In this document: positions 1-9,479 of the stretch, in pieces | Numbering within the stretch: the stretch's first letter is position 1 | Layout: each line of letters starts with the position of its first letter | Source: Pseudolabrys sp. | GTDB lineage: Bacteria > Pseudomonadota > Alphaproteobacteria > Rhizobiales > Xanthobacteraceae | Direction: 5' to 3' | Assembly (NCBI GenBank): GCA_019689975.1 | Contig: JADGGK010000015.1 | Coordinates: forward strand, 1-52,448 | Length of the DNA stretch: 52,448 bases | Notes under the pieces: generated by a model | Seen by the model: the letters and a program-made list of their open reading frames with translations, nothing else | Database searches by the model: none | What the model was told of the DNA's origin: nothing | Translations under genes and position numbers: made by a program

Positions 1-145
1 CCCTCATCTCCCGCGGCCCGCGCACGCCGTGGCCGCCCGCGCCCGCCGCGCGCGCCGGCGCGCGCGCGGCCCCGTGCACGGTGTTCGCGGGTCTTTTCGG
101 CCGCAAACCCAAAGCCGGGCTATAACCGGCCATGAGGGCGCGGAC

Positions 146-472
146 ATGACGGCGACGGAGGATGTCAGAAGAGTACTGCAAATCCGCCTGCGCGCCCTCG
201 GCGACCCGGCGCAGCTATTGGCGCTGATCCGCAGCGCGGCGCCGTTCTACCGCGCCATGGGCGGCACCGGCTTCCGCCTCCTGCAGAACGTCGACGAACC
301 GGCGCAGCTTCTGATCGAGATCGACTACGAGGCCAACGCCGCGCTCGAGCTCAGCCGGCAGAAGCTCGCTGCGGATCCCATGGTGCGGACTTTCCTGCAA
401 GGCTGGCGCGCCATCCTGCAGGGCAGTGCCGATATGGAGGTGTTCGAGGATGTGACCAAGGAAACGCGTTGA
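146..472 (+). CDS. Hypothetical protein, possible dimeric alpha/beta-barrel fold
   Basis: This 108-residue protein is not assigned to a named family. It has no signal peptide or membrane segment. The pattern of a helix (residues 5-30), the strand-like stretch FRLLQNVDEPAQLLIEIDYE, and then a helix with a late strand (DMEVFEDV) resembles small ferredoxin-fold proteins of the ABM/NIPSNAP type, but that is only an inference. The start at 146 was chosen because the longer frame from 29 adds only an Arg/Ala-rich, low-complexity stretch that looks like translated GC-rich DNA. The gene ends about 100 bases before argG on the same strand. Confidence 0.55.
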   Translation: MTATEDVRRVLQIRLRALGDPAQLLALIRSAAPFYRAMGGTGFRLLQNVDEPAQLLIEIDYEANAALELSRQKLAADPMVRTFLQGWRAILQGSADMEVFEDVTKETR

Positions 473-574
473 CCGGGTGACCTGGCGCACAATTTGACAA
501 GCCGATCGCCGATGGGTTCAACAAGGCTCGGCAAGCTCACAACCATGTCCCGCCCCGCAATCGACCGAGGTGTC

Positions 575-1819
575 ATGGCCGCGATCGCGAACAAGCAACC
601 GAGGAAAGTCGTGCTCGCTTATTCGGGGGGGCTCGACACCTCGATCATTCTCAAATGGCTGCAGACCACTTACGGCTGCGAGGTCGTCACCTTCACAGCC
701 GATCTCGGCCAGGGCGAGGAGCTCGAGCCGGCGCGGCAGAAGGCGCTGCTGCTCGGAATCAAGCCGCACAACATCTTCATCGAGGATCTGCGCGAGGAAT
801 TCGTGCGCGATTACGTGTTTCCGATGTTCCGGGCGAACGCGCTCTACGAAGGCCAATACCTGCTCGGCACTTCGATCGCCAGGCCGCTGATCGCCAGCAG
901 ACAGATCGAGATCGCGGAAAAGGTGGGGGCCGACGCGGTCGCGCACGGCGCGACCGGCAAGGGCAACGATCAGGTGCGATTCGAATTGACCTATTATGCG
1001 CTCAAGCCGGACATCACCGTGATCGCGCCCTGGCGCGAGTGGGACCTCGTCTCGCGCACCAAGCTTCTCGAATTCGCGGAAAAACACCAGATCCCGATCG
1101 CCAAGGACAAGCGTGGCGAAGCGCCGTTCTCGGTCGACGCCAATCTCCTGCATTCGTCGTCGGAAGGCAAGGTGCTGGAAGATCCGGCACGGGAAGCACC
1201 GGATTATGTCTATTCGCGCACGGTTTCCCCCGAACAGGCGCCCGACAAGGCGACCGTCATCACGCTCGATTTCGAGCGCGGCGACCCCGTGGCGCTGAAC
1301 GGCAAGAAGATGTCGCCGGCGAGCCTGCTCAAGGCGCTCAACGATCTCGGGCGCGACAACGGGATCGGCCGGCTCGACCTGGTCGAAAATCGCTTCGTCG
1401 GTATGAAATCGCGCGGCATTTACGAAACTCCGGGAGGAACCATTCTCCATGTCGCCCACCGGGGGATCGAGCAGATCACGCTGGATCGGGGTGCCGCGCA
1501 CCTGAAGGACGAGCTGATGCCGAAATACGCCGAGCTCGTCTATTACGGTTTCTGGTTTTCGCCGGAGCGGGAAATGCTCCAGGCGGCGATCGATCGGTCG
1601 CAGACCCATGTCACCGGACGCGTCAGGCTGAAGCTCTACAAGGGAAACGTCACGGTCGTCGGTCGAGAGAGCGCCTATTCGCTCTACGATCAGGATCTCG
1701 TGACCTTCGAAGAGGGCGCCGTCGCCTATGATCATCGCGACGCGGAGGGTTTCATCAAGCTTAACGCGCTGCGGCTGCGTATTTTGGGTCGGCGGCGGCG
1801 CAAGCTCGGGCTTGATTGA
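575..1819 (+). CDS. argG: Argininosuccinate synthase
   Basis: The enzyme joins citrulline and aspartate using ATP, the penultimate step of arginine synthesis, in the cytoplasm. The 414-residue product begins with the N-type ATP pyrophosphatase P-loop AYSGGLDTS at residues 15-23. It also shows the family blocks [23 protein letters not shown] and [10 protein letters not shown], and it has normal family length. The start at 575 has GAGG four bases upstream and puts the P-loop at the usual distance from the N-terminus. An in-frame ATG at 545 has no ribosome-binding site. The tail ends in a basic stretch (RRRRKLGLD). Twelve bases separate it from the next gene, a lipoprotein on the same strand. 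Confidence 0.97.
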   Translation: MAAIANKQPRKVVLAYSGGLDTSIILKWLQTTYGCEVVTFTADLGQGEELEPARQKALLLGIKPHNIFIEDLREEFVRDYVFPMFRANALYEGQYLLGTSIARPLIASRQIEIAEKVGADAVAHGATGKGNDQVRFELTYYALKPDITVIAPWREWDLVSRTKLLEFAEKHQIPIAKDKRGEAPFSVDANLLHSSSEGKVLEDPAREAPDYVYSRTVSPEQAPDKATVITLDFERGDPVALNGKKMSPASLLKALNDLGRDNGIGRLDLVENRFVGMKSRGIYETPGGTILHVAHRGIEQITLDRGAAHLKDELMPKYAELVYYGFWFSPEREMLQAAIDRSQTHVTGRVRLKLYKGNVTVVGRESAYSLYDQDLVTFEEGAVAYDHRDAEGFIKLNALRLRILGRRRRKLGLD

Positions 1820-1831
1820 GTTGCGACCGCA

Positions 1832-2281
1832 ATGACGCCGGGATCCACAGCCCGCCGAGTTTTGTCATTGGCCTTTTGCCTTGCCGTTGCCGCCTGCTCG
1901 TCAACGCCGGAATGGCTTGGCGGCGCCAAGCAGGAAGCCCCGGTCGATCCCAACCTGTTTCCCTCGGATTATCGCAAGGAAATTCTCGACACCATGCAGG
2001 CGCTGCTCGCCGACCCCTCGGGAATACGCGACGCGGGAATCACGGATCCCGAATTACGCGTCGCCGGCACCGCGCAGCGCTACGCGGTTTGCGTGCGCGC
2101 GAATACCCGCGATGCGAGTGGGCGTTATTTGGGACCGAAGGATCGCATCGCCTTCTTCTATGGCGGGCACCTCAATCAGCTGGTCGATGCGACGCCGGAG
2201 CAGTGCGGCAAGGCGGCCTACAAGCCTTTCCCTGAGCTCGAGCGTCTTTGCGCCGGCAAGAGTTGCGAAAACCGGCGTTGA
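1832..2281 (+). CDS. Small lipoprotein of unknown function
   Basis: The 149-residue protein starts with a basic n-region and a hydrophobic stretch ending in the lipobox-like LAVAAC (Cys 22), so it is probably a membrane-anchored periplasmic lipoprotein. The mature part contains NLFPSDYRKEILDTMQALL, followed by a beta-rich segment with YAVCVRANTRD and IAFFYGGHLNQLV, and several cysteines near the C-terminus. I do not recognise a named function, although small lipoproteins of this look are common in Rhizobiales. It follows argG by 12 bases and may be co-transcribed. Its end lies 3 bases from the end of the convergent M48 protease gene, leaving no room for a separate terminator. Confidence 0.8.
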   Translation: MTPGSTARRVLSLAFCLAVAACSSTPEWLGGAKQEAPVDPNLFPSDYRKEILDTMQALLADPSGIRDAGITDPELRVAGTAQRYAVCVRANTRDASGRYLGPKDRIAFFYGGHLNQLVDATPEQCGKAAYKPFPELERLCAGKSCENRR

Positions 2282-2284
2282 TGG

Positions 2285-3394
2285 TCAATACGACGAGGCC
2301 TCCGACGGCGCGGGCTTAACCGCGTTGGATTTGAACTCGGGTTCCAGCGGCAGGCCGCGGCGCATTTTGTCCGTGATCTCGGCGACGGTTTTTTGCATTT
2401 GCACGAAACGGGCCGGCGTCGCCGGATGCGTGTCGTTGACGCGCATCTCGGCGGGATTTTCCAGAGCGAGAACTCGCCAGATGCGCGCGACGCCGGAAAT
2501 ATCGTAGCCGGCGCGCGCGGCAAAATAGGCGCCGATATAGTCCGCCTCGCGCTCGAAGTCGACGCTGTAGGCAAGCGCGCCGGCCCGTTCGAAATGCTTC
2601 TCGAACGCGCCGTGAGTCTGGATTTGCGCGATCATCAGCCCCCGATCGATGAGCATGCCGCCGAGCTTGCCGAGCAGGGCATTCTGCCGCCTCTTGCCGA
2701 GATGGCCCAGGGTCAGATGCGCGAGTTCGTGACCGACGATCACCGCAAGCTCGGCGTCGGTTTTTGTCAGCCGCAGAATGCCCGATTGAATCACGATGCG
2801 CTCGTCCTCGGCGAAGGCATTCGGCAGCGGATCCACGGCAAGCTCGATCGGCGTGGCGCAACCCATCAGAGGATGAAGCGTATGCTGCGTCTCGCCGTCG
2901 TCGCGCCGGATCACGAGCGTGACGGGGGCTTGGCCGCGGGCCGCGAGCCGATCGTCGATCCACCGCGCCGTGTACCGGGCCGGTACGACGTCATTGTCGA
3001 GCGTCAGGATCTCGTCGCCGCGGCGGATGTCCGCAAGCGCCGCGGGCGAATTCTCCACCACGGAAAGCACGGTGGGATGGTTCCCGCCAGTCCCGAGGAC
3101 GGCGCCGGCAAATTCACGGAACCGGCGCGGCAGGCCGTGCGCGCTTGCGGCGCGGATGCCGAGTTGCGGAGCGACCTTCTTGCAATATGGACGATTGGCA
3201 AGACGCAGGCGGAATGCGACGGCGTCGAGCCGCGCCAGGGCGCGGAAATAATCGCGCACCTGCGCTGTCTCCTCGAGGCGGCGCTCGGCGGCAATCTCTT
3301 TGTCTGGAAGCTCGGGAAGCTTGACGTTCGGTCCGGCGCAGCCGGCGCACAACCCGACCGCTGCGAGCACCGCGGACCAGCGACGCACACTCAC
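2285..3394 (-). CDS. Exported M48-family metalloprotease with PDZ domain
   Basis: A zinc protease of the M48 (HtpX/Oma1/BepA-like) family, exported and probably lipid-anchored, with a likely role in envelope protein quality control. The signal region ends in a lipobox-like LCAGC. A PDZ-like segment follows (HPTVLSVVENSPAALADIRRGDEIL), then the catalytic VGHELAHLTLGH (HExxH) and the third zinc ligand in FEREADYIGAYF. The GTG at 3394 was chosen because it gives a short signal peptide and lies about 60 bases past a good promoter-like sequence. The in-frame ATG at 3445 would leave almost no leader, and GTG 3388 is also possible. The product is 369 residues from 3394. The exact substrate cannot be told. 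Confidence 0.88.
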   Translation of the reverse strand: MSVRRWSAVLAAVGLCAGCAGPNVKLPELPDKEIAAERRLEETAQVRDYFRALARLDAVAFRLRLANRPYCKKVAPQLGIRAASAHGLPRRFREFAGAVLGTGGNHPTVLSVVENSPAALADIRRGDEILTLDNDVVPARYTARWIDDRLAARGQAPVTLVIRRDDGETQHTLHPLMGCATPIELAVDPLPNAFAEDERIVIQSGILRLTKTDAELAVIVGHELAHLTLGHLGKRRQNALLGKLGGMLIDRGLMIAQIQTHGAFEKHFERAGALAYSVDFEREADYIGAYFAARAGYDISGVARIWRVLALENPAEMRVNDTHPATPARFVQMQKTVAEITDKMRRGLPLEPEFKSNAVKPAPSEASSY

Positions 3395-3461
3395 GGAAGC
3401 CCCCGTCCCCGCCTCAATCCTGGCTCGGCAGCGCGGCGGAATCAAGCAAAAGTTGTTAACG

Positions 3462-3489
3462 ATTAAAATACAATTTAGATATGTGTCAG
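3462..3489 (-). promoter_or_regulatory. Probable sigma-70 promoter of the M48 protease gene
   Basis: On the minus strand, CTGACA (3489-3484) and TTTAAT (3467-3462) each match the sigma-70 -35 and -10 consensus at 5 of 6 positions, with a 16-base spacer, inside the most AT-rich patch of this neighbourhood. Transcription would begin near 3455, upstream of the GTG start at 3394. The rest of the 346-base gap between the protease and sdhB (3395-3740) is GC-rich and shows no gene. Confidence 0.5.
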
Positions 3490-3709
3490 CCCCGGCCCCG
3501 CCGCGGCCGGCGCCGGTTCCTCAACCGGGCCATCCGCGAGACGGATGTGCGGTTCCCGCCCGACCATATGCGCGCGCCGCCGGCAGGCCGCCTCCGATCG
3601 GTGCGGGCGATGCGGCGGCAAAATAATTACGAGCGAGAGCCAAGCGAGCCGCGCCGGAAACGGGGCTGAGCAGGCGGAGGCGCGGCAGCGGACGGGATCC
3701 GCGATAAGC

Positions 3710-3742
3710 AGCCGCAGTCCCGCGTGGTGCGGGTATGCGGCT
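3710..3742 (-). terminator. Hairpin at the sdhB stop codon, probable operon end
   Basis: The stem is AGCCGCA / TGCGGCT with a second inner stem CCCGC / GCGGG around the loop GTGGT. The two stems are separated by a two-base internal mismatch. It overlaps the sdhB stop codon (3741-3743). Downstream on the minus strand there is only CTTATC rather than a T-run, so it may stabilise the mRNA or act as a weak terminator. Confidence 0.45.
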
Positions 3743-4520
3743 ACAGCTGGCGCTCCACCATGGCTTTCTTCAGCGCCGCGATCTCCTTTGCCGGATTGAG
3801 CCCCTTCGGACAGGCTTTCGAGCAGTTCAGGATCGTATGGCAGCGATAGAGGCGGAAGGCATCTTCGAGCTTGTCCAACCGTTCGCCGGTTGCCTCGTCA
3901 CGGCTGTCCTGTACCCAGCGGTTGGCATGCAAAAGCGCGGCGGGACCGAGGTACCGGTCGGAATTCCACCAATAGCTCGGACATGAGGTCGAGCAGCAGG
4001 CGCAAAGAATGCATTCATATAGGCCGTCGAGCTTGGCGCGGTCTTCGTGGCTTTGCTTCCATTCCTTCTCCGGCGTGGGCGAGACGGTATGCAGCCACGG
4101 CTCGATCGACGCGTATTGCGCATAGAAATTCGTGAGGTCGGGCACAAGGTCCTTGATCACGGGCTGATGCGGCAAAGGGTAGACCCGCACCGGTGCCTTG
4201 ACGTCATCGATCGCTTTGGTGCACGCGAGCGTGTTGACGCCGTCTATGTTCATGGCACAGGAACCGCACACGCCTTCCCGGCAGGAGCGGCGGAACGTCA
4301 AGGTTGGGTCGACCTTGTTCTTGATCCAGATCAGCGCATCGAGGACCATCGGGCCGCAGTCCTCGCGGTCGACGTAATAGGTATCGATGCGCGGATTTCC
4401 GCCCTCGTCCGGATTCCAGCGGTAGACGCGAAATTCCGTTTCCACATTGGCCTTGGACGAGCCCGGCCAGGTCTTGCCCGGCACGATCTTGGAATTTCTC
4501 GGCAGCGCAAATTCGACCAT
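3741..4520 (-). CDS. sdhB: Succinate dehydrogenase iron-sulfur subunit
   Basis: The 259-residue electron-transfer subunit of complex II passes electrons from SdhA to ubiquinone. The plant-type 2Fe-2S ligands are Cys 80, 85, 88 and 100 ([11 protein letters not shown]). The bacterial ferredoxin-type half supplies Cys 170, 173, 176 and 180 ([11 protein letters not shown]), 227, 233 and 237 for the 4Fe-4S and 3Fe-4S clusters. All expected ligands are present and the length is normal. It is the last gene of sdhCDAB, 19 bases after sdhA. Confidence 0.98.
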   Translation of the reverse strand: MVEFALPRNSKIVPGKTWPGSSKANVETEFRVYRWNPDEGGNPRIDTYYVDREDCGPMVLDALIWIKNKVDPTLTFRRSCREGVCGSCAMNIDGVNTLACTKAIDDVKAPVRVYPLPHQPVIKDLVPDLTNFYAQYASIEPWLHTVSPTPEKEWKQSHEDRAKLDGLYECILCACCSTSCPSYWWNSDRYLGPAALLHANRWVQDSRDEATGERLDKLEDAFRLYRCHTILNCSKACPKGLNPAKEIAALKKAMVERQL

Positions 4521-4539
4521 TGTGACTTTCCATGCGATA

Positions 4540-6369
4540 TCAATAGACGCGCGCCATGGGTTCGATATAGGCGACGTCGTTGGTCAGCGTGTAGGTGTGC
4601 ACCGGGCGGTAGTCGATAGTGACCTCGCCGGCGTCGTTCATCCACGCCAGCGTGTGCTTCATCCAGTTCTTGTCGTCGCGTTCGGGAAAATCCTCGCGCG
4701 CATGGGCGCCGCGGCTTTCGGTGCGGTTGAGCGCCGAATCCATGGTTACCACCGCCTGCGCGATCAGGTTGTCGAGCTCCAGCGTCTCGATGAGATCGGA
4801 ATTCCAGATCAATGAGCGGTCGGTAACGCGGATATCGCTCATGCCGGCGTAAACCTCATGGATAAGCTTGTGACCTTCTTCGAGCACTTCGCCGGTGCGG
4901 AAAACCGCGCAATTGTTCTGCATGATCTTCTGCATCTTCAGCCGCAGCTCGGCGGTCGGTGTGCTCCCGGAAGCATGGCGGAACCTGTCGAGGCGGGCGA
5001 GTGCATAATCGGCCGAATCCCTGGGCAATTCCGGCTGCTTCTCGCCGGGCGTGAGCAGTTCGGCGCAGCGGTGCGCCGCGGCGCGGCCGAAGACGACGAG
5101 GTCGATCAGCGAATTGGAGCCGAGCCTGTTGGCCCCGTGCACGGATACGCAGGCCGCTTCGCCGAGCGCCATGAGGCCCGGGATCACGGTGTCCGGATCG
5201 CCGTTCTTCTTGGTCAGTGCCTCGCCGTGATAATTGGTGGCGATGCCGCCCATGTTGTAGTGCACGGTGGGCAGCACTGGAATCGGTTCGCGCGTCACGT
5301 CGACACCGGCGAAGATGCGCGCCGACTCGGAAATGCCGGGCAGCCGCTCGCGGATCACCTTGGGATCGAGATGATCCATATGCAGATAGATGTGGTCCTT
5401 CTCCTTGCCTACGCCGCGTCCCTCGCGAATCTCGATGGTCATGGCGCGCGATACGACGTCGCGCGAGGCGAGATCCTTGGCCGAGGGCGCATAGCGCTCC
5501 ATGAAACGCTCGCCCTCGGAATTGACCAGATAGCCGCCTTCGCCGCGGACCCCCTCGGTGATTAGACAGCCGGCCCCGTAGATACCGGTGGGATGAAACT
5601 GGACGAATTCCATGTCCTGCAACGGCAGGCCGGCGCGCAGCACCATGGCGTTGCCGTCGCCCGTCTGGGTATGCGCACCCGTGCAGGTGAAATAGGCACG
5701 ACCATAACCGCCGGTGGCAATGATGGTCATGTTGGCACGGAAGCGATGAACCGAACCGTCCTCCATGTTGAGCGCGATCACGCCGCGGCAGCGCTCTTCG
5801 TCCATGATCAGATCGATGGCGAAATACTCGATATAGAATTCCGCCGAATGCCGCAGCGCCTGCCCGTAAAGCGTGTGCAGCATGGCGTGCCCGGTGCGGT
5901 CGGCGGCCGCGCAGGTCCGTTGCGCGGTTCCCTTGCCGTAATGCGTCGTCATGCCGCCGAAGGGCCGCTGATAGATTTTTCCGTCTTCCTCGCGGCGCGA
6001 GAACGGCATGCCCCAATGCTCGAGCTCATAGACGGCATCGGGCGCGTTGCGGCACAGATATTCGATGGCGTCCTGGTCGCCCAGCCAGTCGGCGCCCTTG
6101 ACCGTGTCATACATGTGCCAGCGCCAGTCATCCTCGCCCATGTTGCCCAGCGCGGCGGCAATGCCGCCCTGGGCGGCCACGGTGTGCGAGCGCGTCGGAA
6201 AGACTTTCGTAATGCAGGCGGTGCGCAGCCCGGCTTGACTGCAGCCGACCACGGCGCGCAGCCCTGATCCGCCGGCGCCGACCACCACGACGTCGTAAGT
6301 GTGGTCTTCAATCGGGTAGGCGCGGCCCGTGATCGCCGGCGCGCCGTTGCCTTTTCCATTCTCCGCCAT
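4540..6369 (-). CDS. sdhA: Succinate dehydrogenase flavoprotein subunit
   Basis: The 609-residue catalytic subunit oxidises succinate to fumarate on the cytoplasmic face of the inner membrane. The FAD-binding GAGGSGLRA lies at residues 31-39, and His 62 in [11 protein letters not shown] is the expected covalent FAD attachment site. The active-site blocks [31 protein letters not shown]-like and [14 protein letters not shown] are intact. It begins 2 bases downstream of the sdhD stop and is followed by sdhB, so this is one transcription unit. Confidence 0.98.
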   Translation of the reverse strand: MAENGKGNGAPAITGRAYPIEDHTYDVVVVGAGGSGLRAVVGCSQAGLRTACITKVFPTRSHTVAAQGGIAAALGNMGEDDWRWHMYDTVKGADWLGDQDAIEYLCRNAPDAVYELEHWGMPFSRREEDGKIYQRPFGGMTTHYGKGTAQRTCAAADRTGHAMLHTLYGQALRHSAEFYIEYFAIDLIMDEERCRGVIALNMEDGSVHRFRANMTIIATGGYGRAYFTCTGAHTQTGDGNAMVLRAGLPLQDMEFVQFHPTGIYGAGCLITEGVRGEGGYLVNSEGERFMERYAPSAKDLASRDVVSRAMTIEIREGRGVGKEKDHIYLHMDHLDPKVIRERLPGISESARIFAGVDVTREPIPVLPTVHYNMGGIATNYHGEALTKKNGDPDTVIPGLMALGEAACVSVHGANRLGSNSLIDLVVFGRAAAHRCAELLTPGEKQPELPRDSADYALARLDRFRHASGSTPTAELRLKMQKIMQNNCAVFRTGEVLEEGHKLIHEVYAGMSDIRVTDRSLIWNSDLIETLELDNLIAQAVVTMDSALNRTESRGAHAREDFPERDDKNWMKHTLAWMNDAGEVTIDYRPVHTYTLTNDVAYIEPMARVY

Positions 6370-6371
6370 GC

Positions 6372-6764
6372 CTAGACTCCGAAGGAAAGCTTGAGAACGG
6401 CAAACGCCGACGCGAATGCCACGGCAAAGACGAAAAACGTGTTGGCCATCAGGCTCGGCAGCTTGAGTCTGTCGTCATGAACGTAGTCGAGGATGATCTC
6501 CTGCATGCCGATCCACATGTGATAGGCGGTGTTGACGATGAATAGCAGCATGACCACGGCCACGAGCGGGGAGCCGAGAATCTGCGCCACCGCGGCGTGA
6601 CCACGGCCCATCAGCGCGATCACGATAATCATGAACGCAATGGTGAGCGGAATGCCAGCCACGGCCGTCACGCGCTGGTGCCAGAAGTCGCGCGTGCCGG
6701 ACCGCGCGGCGCCCAGGCCGCGAACGCGGCGCATCGGCGTGACGATGCGGTGCGGCGTGTTCAT
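6372..6764 (-). CDS. sdhD: Succinate dehydrogenase membrane anchor subunit
   Basis: This 130-residue hydrophobic anchor helps bind heme b and ubiquinone. It has three predicted membrane helices (about residues 36-52, 62-80 and 107-127). It carries the SdhD-typical sequence [18 protein letters not shown] near the start and [20 protein letters not shown], which contains the candidate heme-ligand His. The ATG overlaps the sdhC stop as ATGA, giving translational coupling. Longer in-frame starts would run far into sdhC and were rejected. Confidence 0.95.
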   Translation of the reverse strand: MNTPHRIVTPMRRVRGLGAARSGTRDFWHQRVTAVAGIPLTIAFMIIVIALMGRGHAAVAQILGSPLVAVVMLLFIVNTAYHMWIGMQEIILDYVHDDRLKLPSLMANTFFVFAVAFASAFAVLKLSFGV

Positions 6765-7183
6765 CGCGAACCTCCCATGACGAGATAGCCGATGCCCCAG
6801 ATGACGATCGTGAGCCCGATCGAACCGACCAGCGTCGCCGCCGCCAGCCTCTCTCGCTCGACCGGTTCCAAACCGTGCAGCGTGTCCCAGATCAGGTGGC
6901 GGATGCCGCCGAGCAGATGATGCAGCAGAGCCCAAGTATAGCCGAACAGAATGAGGCGGCCGAACAGGCTCCCCATGAACCAGGCGAGGCCGGCATAGGC
7001 ATTGGGACCGGCGGCGACGGCGATGAGCCACCACGCGACAAGCACCATGCCGAAATAGAGCGCCGCCCCGGTGAGGCGATGCGCGATCGACATGGCCATG
7101 GTCAGCGTCAGCCGGTAAATCTGCAGGTGCGGCGACAACGGGCGCGACGCGCCGTCGACCGTGGGCGCCTCCGGGTCAGCCAT
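6761..7183 (-). CDS. sdhC: Succinate dehydrogenase cytochrome b556 subunit
   Basis: The first gene of sdhCDAB encodes a 140-residue, three-helix membrane subunit. Diagnostic motifs are RPLSPHLQIY near the N-terminus, SIAHRLTG (Ser 32 and Arg 36 of the quinone site), and LLHHLLGGIRHLIWD carrying the heme-ligand His (88 or 89). The end overlaps sdhD by ATGA. The 161 bases upstream, shared with a divergent LysR gene, should hold the sdh promoter. I could not fix that promoter with confidence. Confidence 0.96.
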   Translation of the reverse strand: MADPEAPTVDGASRPLSPHLQIYRLTLTMAMSIAHRLTGAALYFGMVLVAWWLIAVAAGPNAYAGLAWFMGSLFGRLILFGYTWALLHHLLGGIRHLIWDTLHGLEPVERERLAAATLVGSIGLTIVIWGIGYLVMGGSR

Positions 7184-7255
7184 CTGCCATCCTCCTCGAT
7201 GCCGTCATGCGGACGCCCGCCGGGGCGCCCCAATCGTTCAGCCTTACTTCTACTT

Positions 7256-7276
7256 CTTCAAATACGAAAGTTGAAG
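7256..7276. promoter_or_regulatory. Inverted repeat in the LysR/sdhC divergent region
   Basis: CTTCAA (7256-7261) and TTGAAG (7271-7276) form a perfect 6-bp inverted repeat with a 9-base spacer. LysR-type regulators typically bind interrupted dyads (T-N11-A core) in the region between themselves and a divergent gene, so this is a candidate operator for the adjacent LysR protein. It overlaps the likely -35 of that gene, which would fit autoregulation. Confidence 0.45.
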
Positions 7277-7285
7277 CTGTATATT
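7257..7285 (+). promoter_or_regulatory. Possible sigma-70 promoter of the LysR gene
   Basis: TTCAAA (7257-7262, 4 of 6 matches) and TATATT (7280-7285, 5 of 6) are separated by exactly 17 bases in an AT-rich patch 60 bases upstream of the LysR start. The inverted repeat at 7256-7276 covers the -35. Confidence 0.4.
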
Positions 7286-7344
7286 GCTCGCATTGATCTG
7301 CATTTTACGTAGCCAAGCTTCGTCAAATAAGAAGGCAGATAGGG

Positions 7345-8232
7345 ATGCGGTTCGACTTCACCGATCTCAATCTGTTTCGCCATGTGGTTGAGGCGGGCAG
7401 CATCACGCGCGGCGCCGAGCGCTCCAATCTCGCCTTGGCGGCGGCCTCGACCCGCATTCGCAAGCTGGAACTCGCCTTCGGCGCCGCGCTGCTGGTGCGT
7501 GGGCGACAGGGCGTGACCCCTACGCCGGCGGGGCGGACGCTGCTGCAGCACGCCCGCGCCATTCTCGCGCAGACGGAGCGGCTCAACGAGGATCTCACGC
7601 CTTACGCACGCGGGCTCGCCGGGCAGGTGCGCGTTCTGTCCAACACCAATGCGCTCACCGAATTTCTGCCCGAGACGCTGAGCTCTTTCCTGGCCGCCTA
7701 TCCCGATATTAGTATCGATCTCGAGGAGCGTCTTTCCGACGAGATCGTCGGACTCATCGCCGACGGAACGGGCGACATCGGCATCGTGGCCGGCACGGTC
7801 GAATTCGGTCGGCTGCAGACCTTTCCCTTCCGCAGCGACCGTTTCGTCCTGGTGGTGGCCAAAGGGCATCCGCTCGCCAGCCGTCCGCATATCGGCTTTG
7901 CCGAGGTGCTCGACTATGATCTGGTGGGGCTCGATCGCGCGAGCGCCATCCAGCGCTTTCTCGCCGCCAAGGCAAGCCGCATCGGTCGACCGCTGCGGCT
8001 GAGGGTGCAGCTGCGCAGCTTCGACGCCATCTGTCGGCTGGTCGAGTGCAATGTCGGCGTCGGTATCGTTCCCGAGACGACGGTGCGCCGCACCGCGCGC
8101 ACCATGGCGATCGCCGCCGTGCGGCTCACGGATCCCTGGGCCCTGCGCGAGCTAACCATATGCGTGCGCGACGCACAGTCGCTTCCGCCCTATGCGCGGC
8201 AGCTGGTCGATCATCTGCGCGCGAGCGCGTGA
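7345..8232 (+). CDS. LysR-family transcriptional regulator
   Basis: This 295-residue regulator has the standard LysR layout. The winged helix-turn-helix lies at about residues 1-62 (FRHVVEAGSITRGAERSNLA; ALLVRGRQGVTPTPAGRTLL). A periplasmic-binding-like effector domain follows from about residue 90, with the typical GDIGIVAGTVE and DRFVLVVAKGHPLA. Its position, divergent from sdhC and convergent (14-base gap) with mch, suggests control of one of these, but the effector is unknown. No truncation is visible. Confidence 0.93.
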   Translation: MRFDFTDLNLFRHVVEAGSITRGAERSNLALAAASTRIRKLELAFGAALLVRGRQGVTPTPAGRTLLQHARAILAQTERLNEDLTPYARGLAGQVRVLSNTNALTEFLPETLSSFLAAYPDISIDLEERLSDEIVGLIADGTGDIGIVAGTVEFGRLQTFPFRSDRFVLVVAKGHPLASRPHIGFAEVLDYDLVGLDRASAIQRFLAAKASRIGRPLRLRVQLRSFDAICRLVECNVGVGIVPETTVRRTARTMAIAAVRLTDPWALRELTICVRDAQSLPPYARQLVDHLRASA

Positions 8233-8246
8233 GCGGCCCGAGACCG

Positions 8247-9320
8247 CTAACGCGGCACCACTACCCAATAATCGAGGTCGAGGATTACCGCCGGATCATA
8301 TTTCTCGCCGCTGCGGAAGGGAAAATCCGCGCACGGCCGATCCTTCGTCGCCACCGTGCGGAGGCGCAGCGCGCCGATATCATTGCGGCCGGGGATGTCC
8401 GCGACGTCGAGCACCTGTGACCAGGCGAAAACCGTGTCACCCGCAAACAGCGGCGCAACATGGCGCCCGCCGTTGATCGCCGCGATATGAAAGGCATTGC
8501 CGAGGCCGTTGAACGACAACGCGCGTGCCAGCGATATTGCGTGCCCGCCATAGACCAGGCGTCTGCCGAAACGCCCCGAGCGCTCGCTGAATTGATCGAA
8601 GTGAATGCGGGCGTTGTTCTGATAGAGCCGCGTCGCGATCATGTGTTCCGCCTCCTCGACCGTGACGCCAGCGACGTGATCGATTTGTTCGCCCACCCGG
8701 TAGTCGCGGAAGCGCCGAGTGCTGCCGGCAAGCGCCGTATCGTAGGCCGCAACGTCGATCTCGGGACAGGCGGTGCCGAGTTGGGCGGGCGCGACCACAT
8801 GGGGAAGCTCGGGAACGCTCGCCGCCGATGCCGCCGCGGCGCGGCCGCGTTTGCGCACCATGACCCAGCGCACATAGTCGAGCACAACGGCGCCGTTCTC
8901 ATCCAAACCGCGCGACCGCACATAGACAATGCCGGTTTTGCCGTCGGAATTCTCCTTAAGCCCGATCACCGTCGACTCGGCGCTGAGCGTGGCGCCCGGA
9001 TATACCGGCTTGAGAAAGCGGCAATCGGCGTAACCGAGATTGGCGACCGCATTCAACGAGATGTCGGGCACCGTCTTCCCGAACACGATGTGAAACACGA
9101 GCAGGTCGTCGACCGGCGCGCGTGGATAACCGATCGCCCGTGCGAAAGCCTCGGACGACTGCACGGCAAAGCGCGGCCCGAACAGGCCGTTATACAAGGC
9201 GATGTCGCCCACCGTGACGGTGCGCGGGGTGGCGTGGCGAATGTGCTCGCCAAGCCGGAAATCCTCAAAGAAACGGCCTGAGCCGGTGTCGATCGAATGC
9301 GTGGCGGCTTTCTCGACCAT
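8247..9320 (-). CDS. mch: Mesaconyl-CoA hydratase (double MaoC domain)
   Basis: The enzyme hydrates mesaconyl-CoA to beta-methylmalyl-CoA in the ethylmalonyl-CoA pathway, which replaces the glyoxylate shunt in many alphaproteobacteria. From memory, the protein follows Rhodobacter Mch over its whole length. Shared blocks include FFEDFRLG, HATPRT, LLVFHIVFGKTVPDISLNA, GKTGIVYV, VEEAEHMIATRLYQN, GRFGRRLVYGGH and DIGALRLRTVATKDRPC. Two hot-dog/MaoC-like halves are visible. The start at 9320 follows GGGAAAGGGG at good spacing, giving 357 residues. The upstream in-frame ATGs add unrelated residues. It lies 159 bases after ndh on the same strand. Confidence 0.92.
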   Translation of the reverse strand: MVEKAATHSIDTGSGRFFEDFRLGEHIRHATPRTVTVGDIALYNGLFGPRFAVQSSEAFARAIGYPRAPVDDLLVFHIVFGKTVPDISLNAVANLGYADCRFLKPVYPGATLSAESTVIGLKENSDGKTGIVYVRSRGLDENGAVVLDYVRWVMVRKRGRAAAASAASVPELPHVVAPAQLGTACPEIDVAAYDTALAGSTRRFRDYRVGEQIDHVAGVTVEEAEHMIATRLYQNNARIHFDQFSERSGRFGRRLVYGGHAISLARALSFNGLGNAFHIAAINGGRHVAPLFAGDTVFAWSQVLDVADIPGRNDIGALRLRTVATKDRPCADFPFRSGEKYDPAVILDLDYWVVVPR

Positions 9321-9479
9321 CTTGTCCCCTTTCCCGACGTCCGCGTTCGTCGACGGTCCCCACCAAGGCAAAAGCAAGACGCCGGCCAGCATTGCCGAGA
9401 CCCGATCCACGGCACAAGGCAAGGCTCGCGACGAGTTCCGGCCCAAGGCGCGCTGCGCCATTGCGGCAAAACGCGGCGG

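Noticed and set aside
1-145. Possible upstream extension of the first gene from ATG 29
   Set aside because: The extra residues are an Ala/Arg run from alternating GC sequence (CGCGCGCC...), not protein-like.
518-1735. Long minus-strand open frame across argG
   Set aside because: It is the complement of a fully conserved argG and has no domain character; GC-rich codon bias opens the antisense frame.
2393-3466. Plus-strand open frame opposite the M48 protease
   Set aside because: The minus strand carries the HExxH, PDZ and lipobox features; the plus frame has none.
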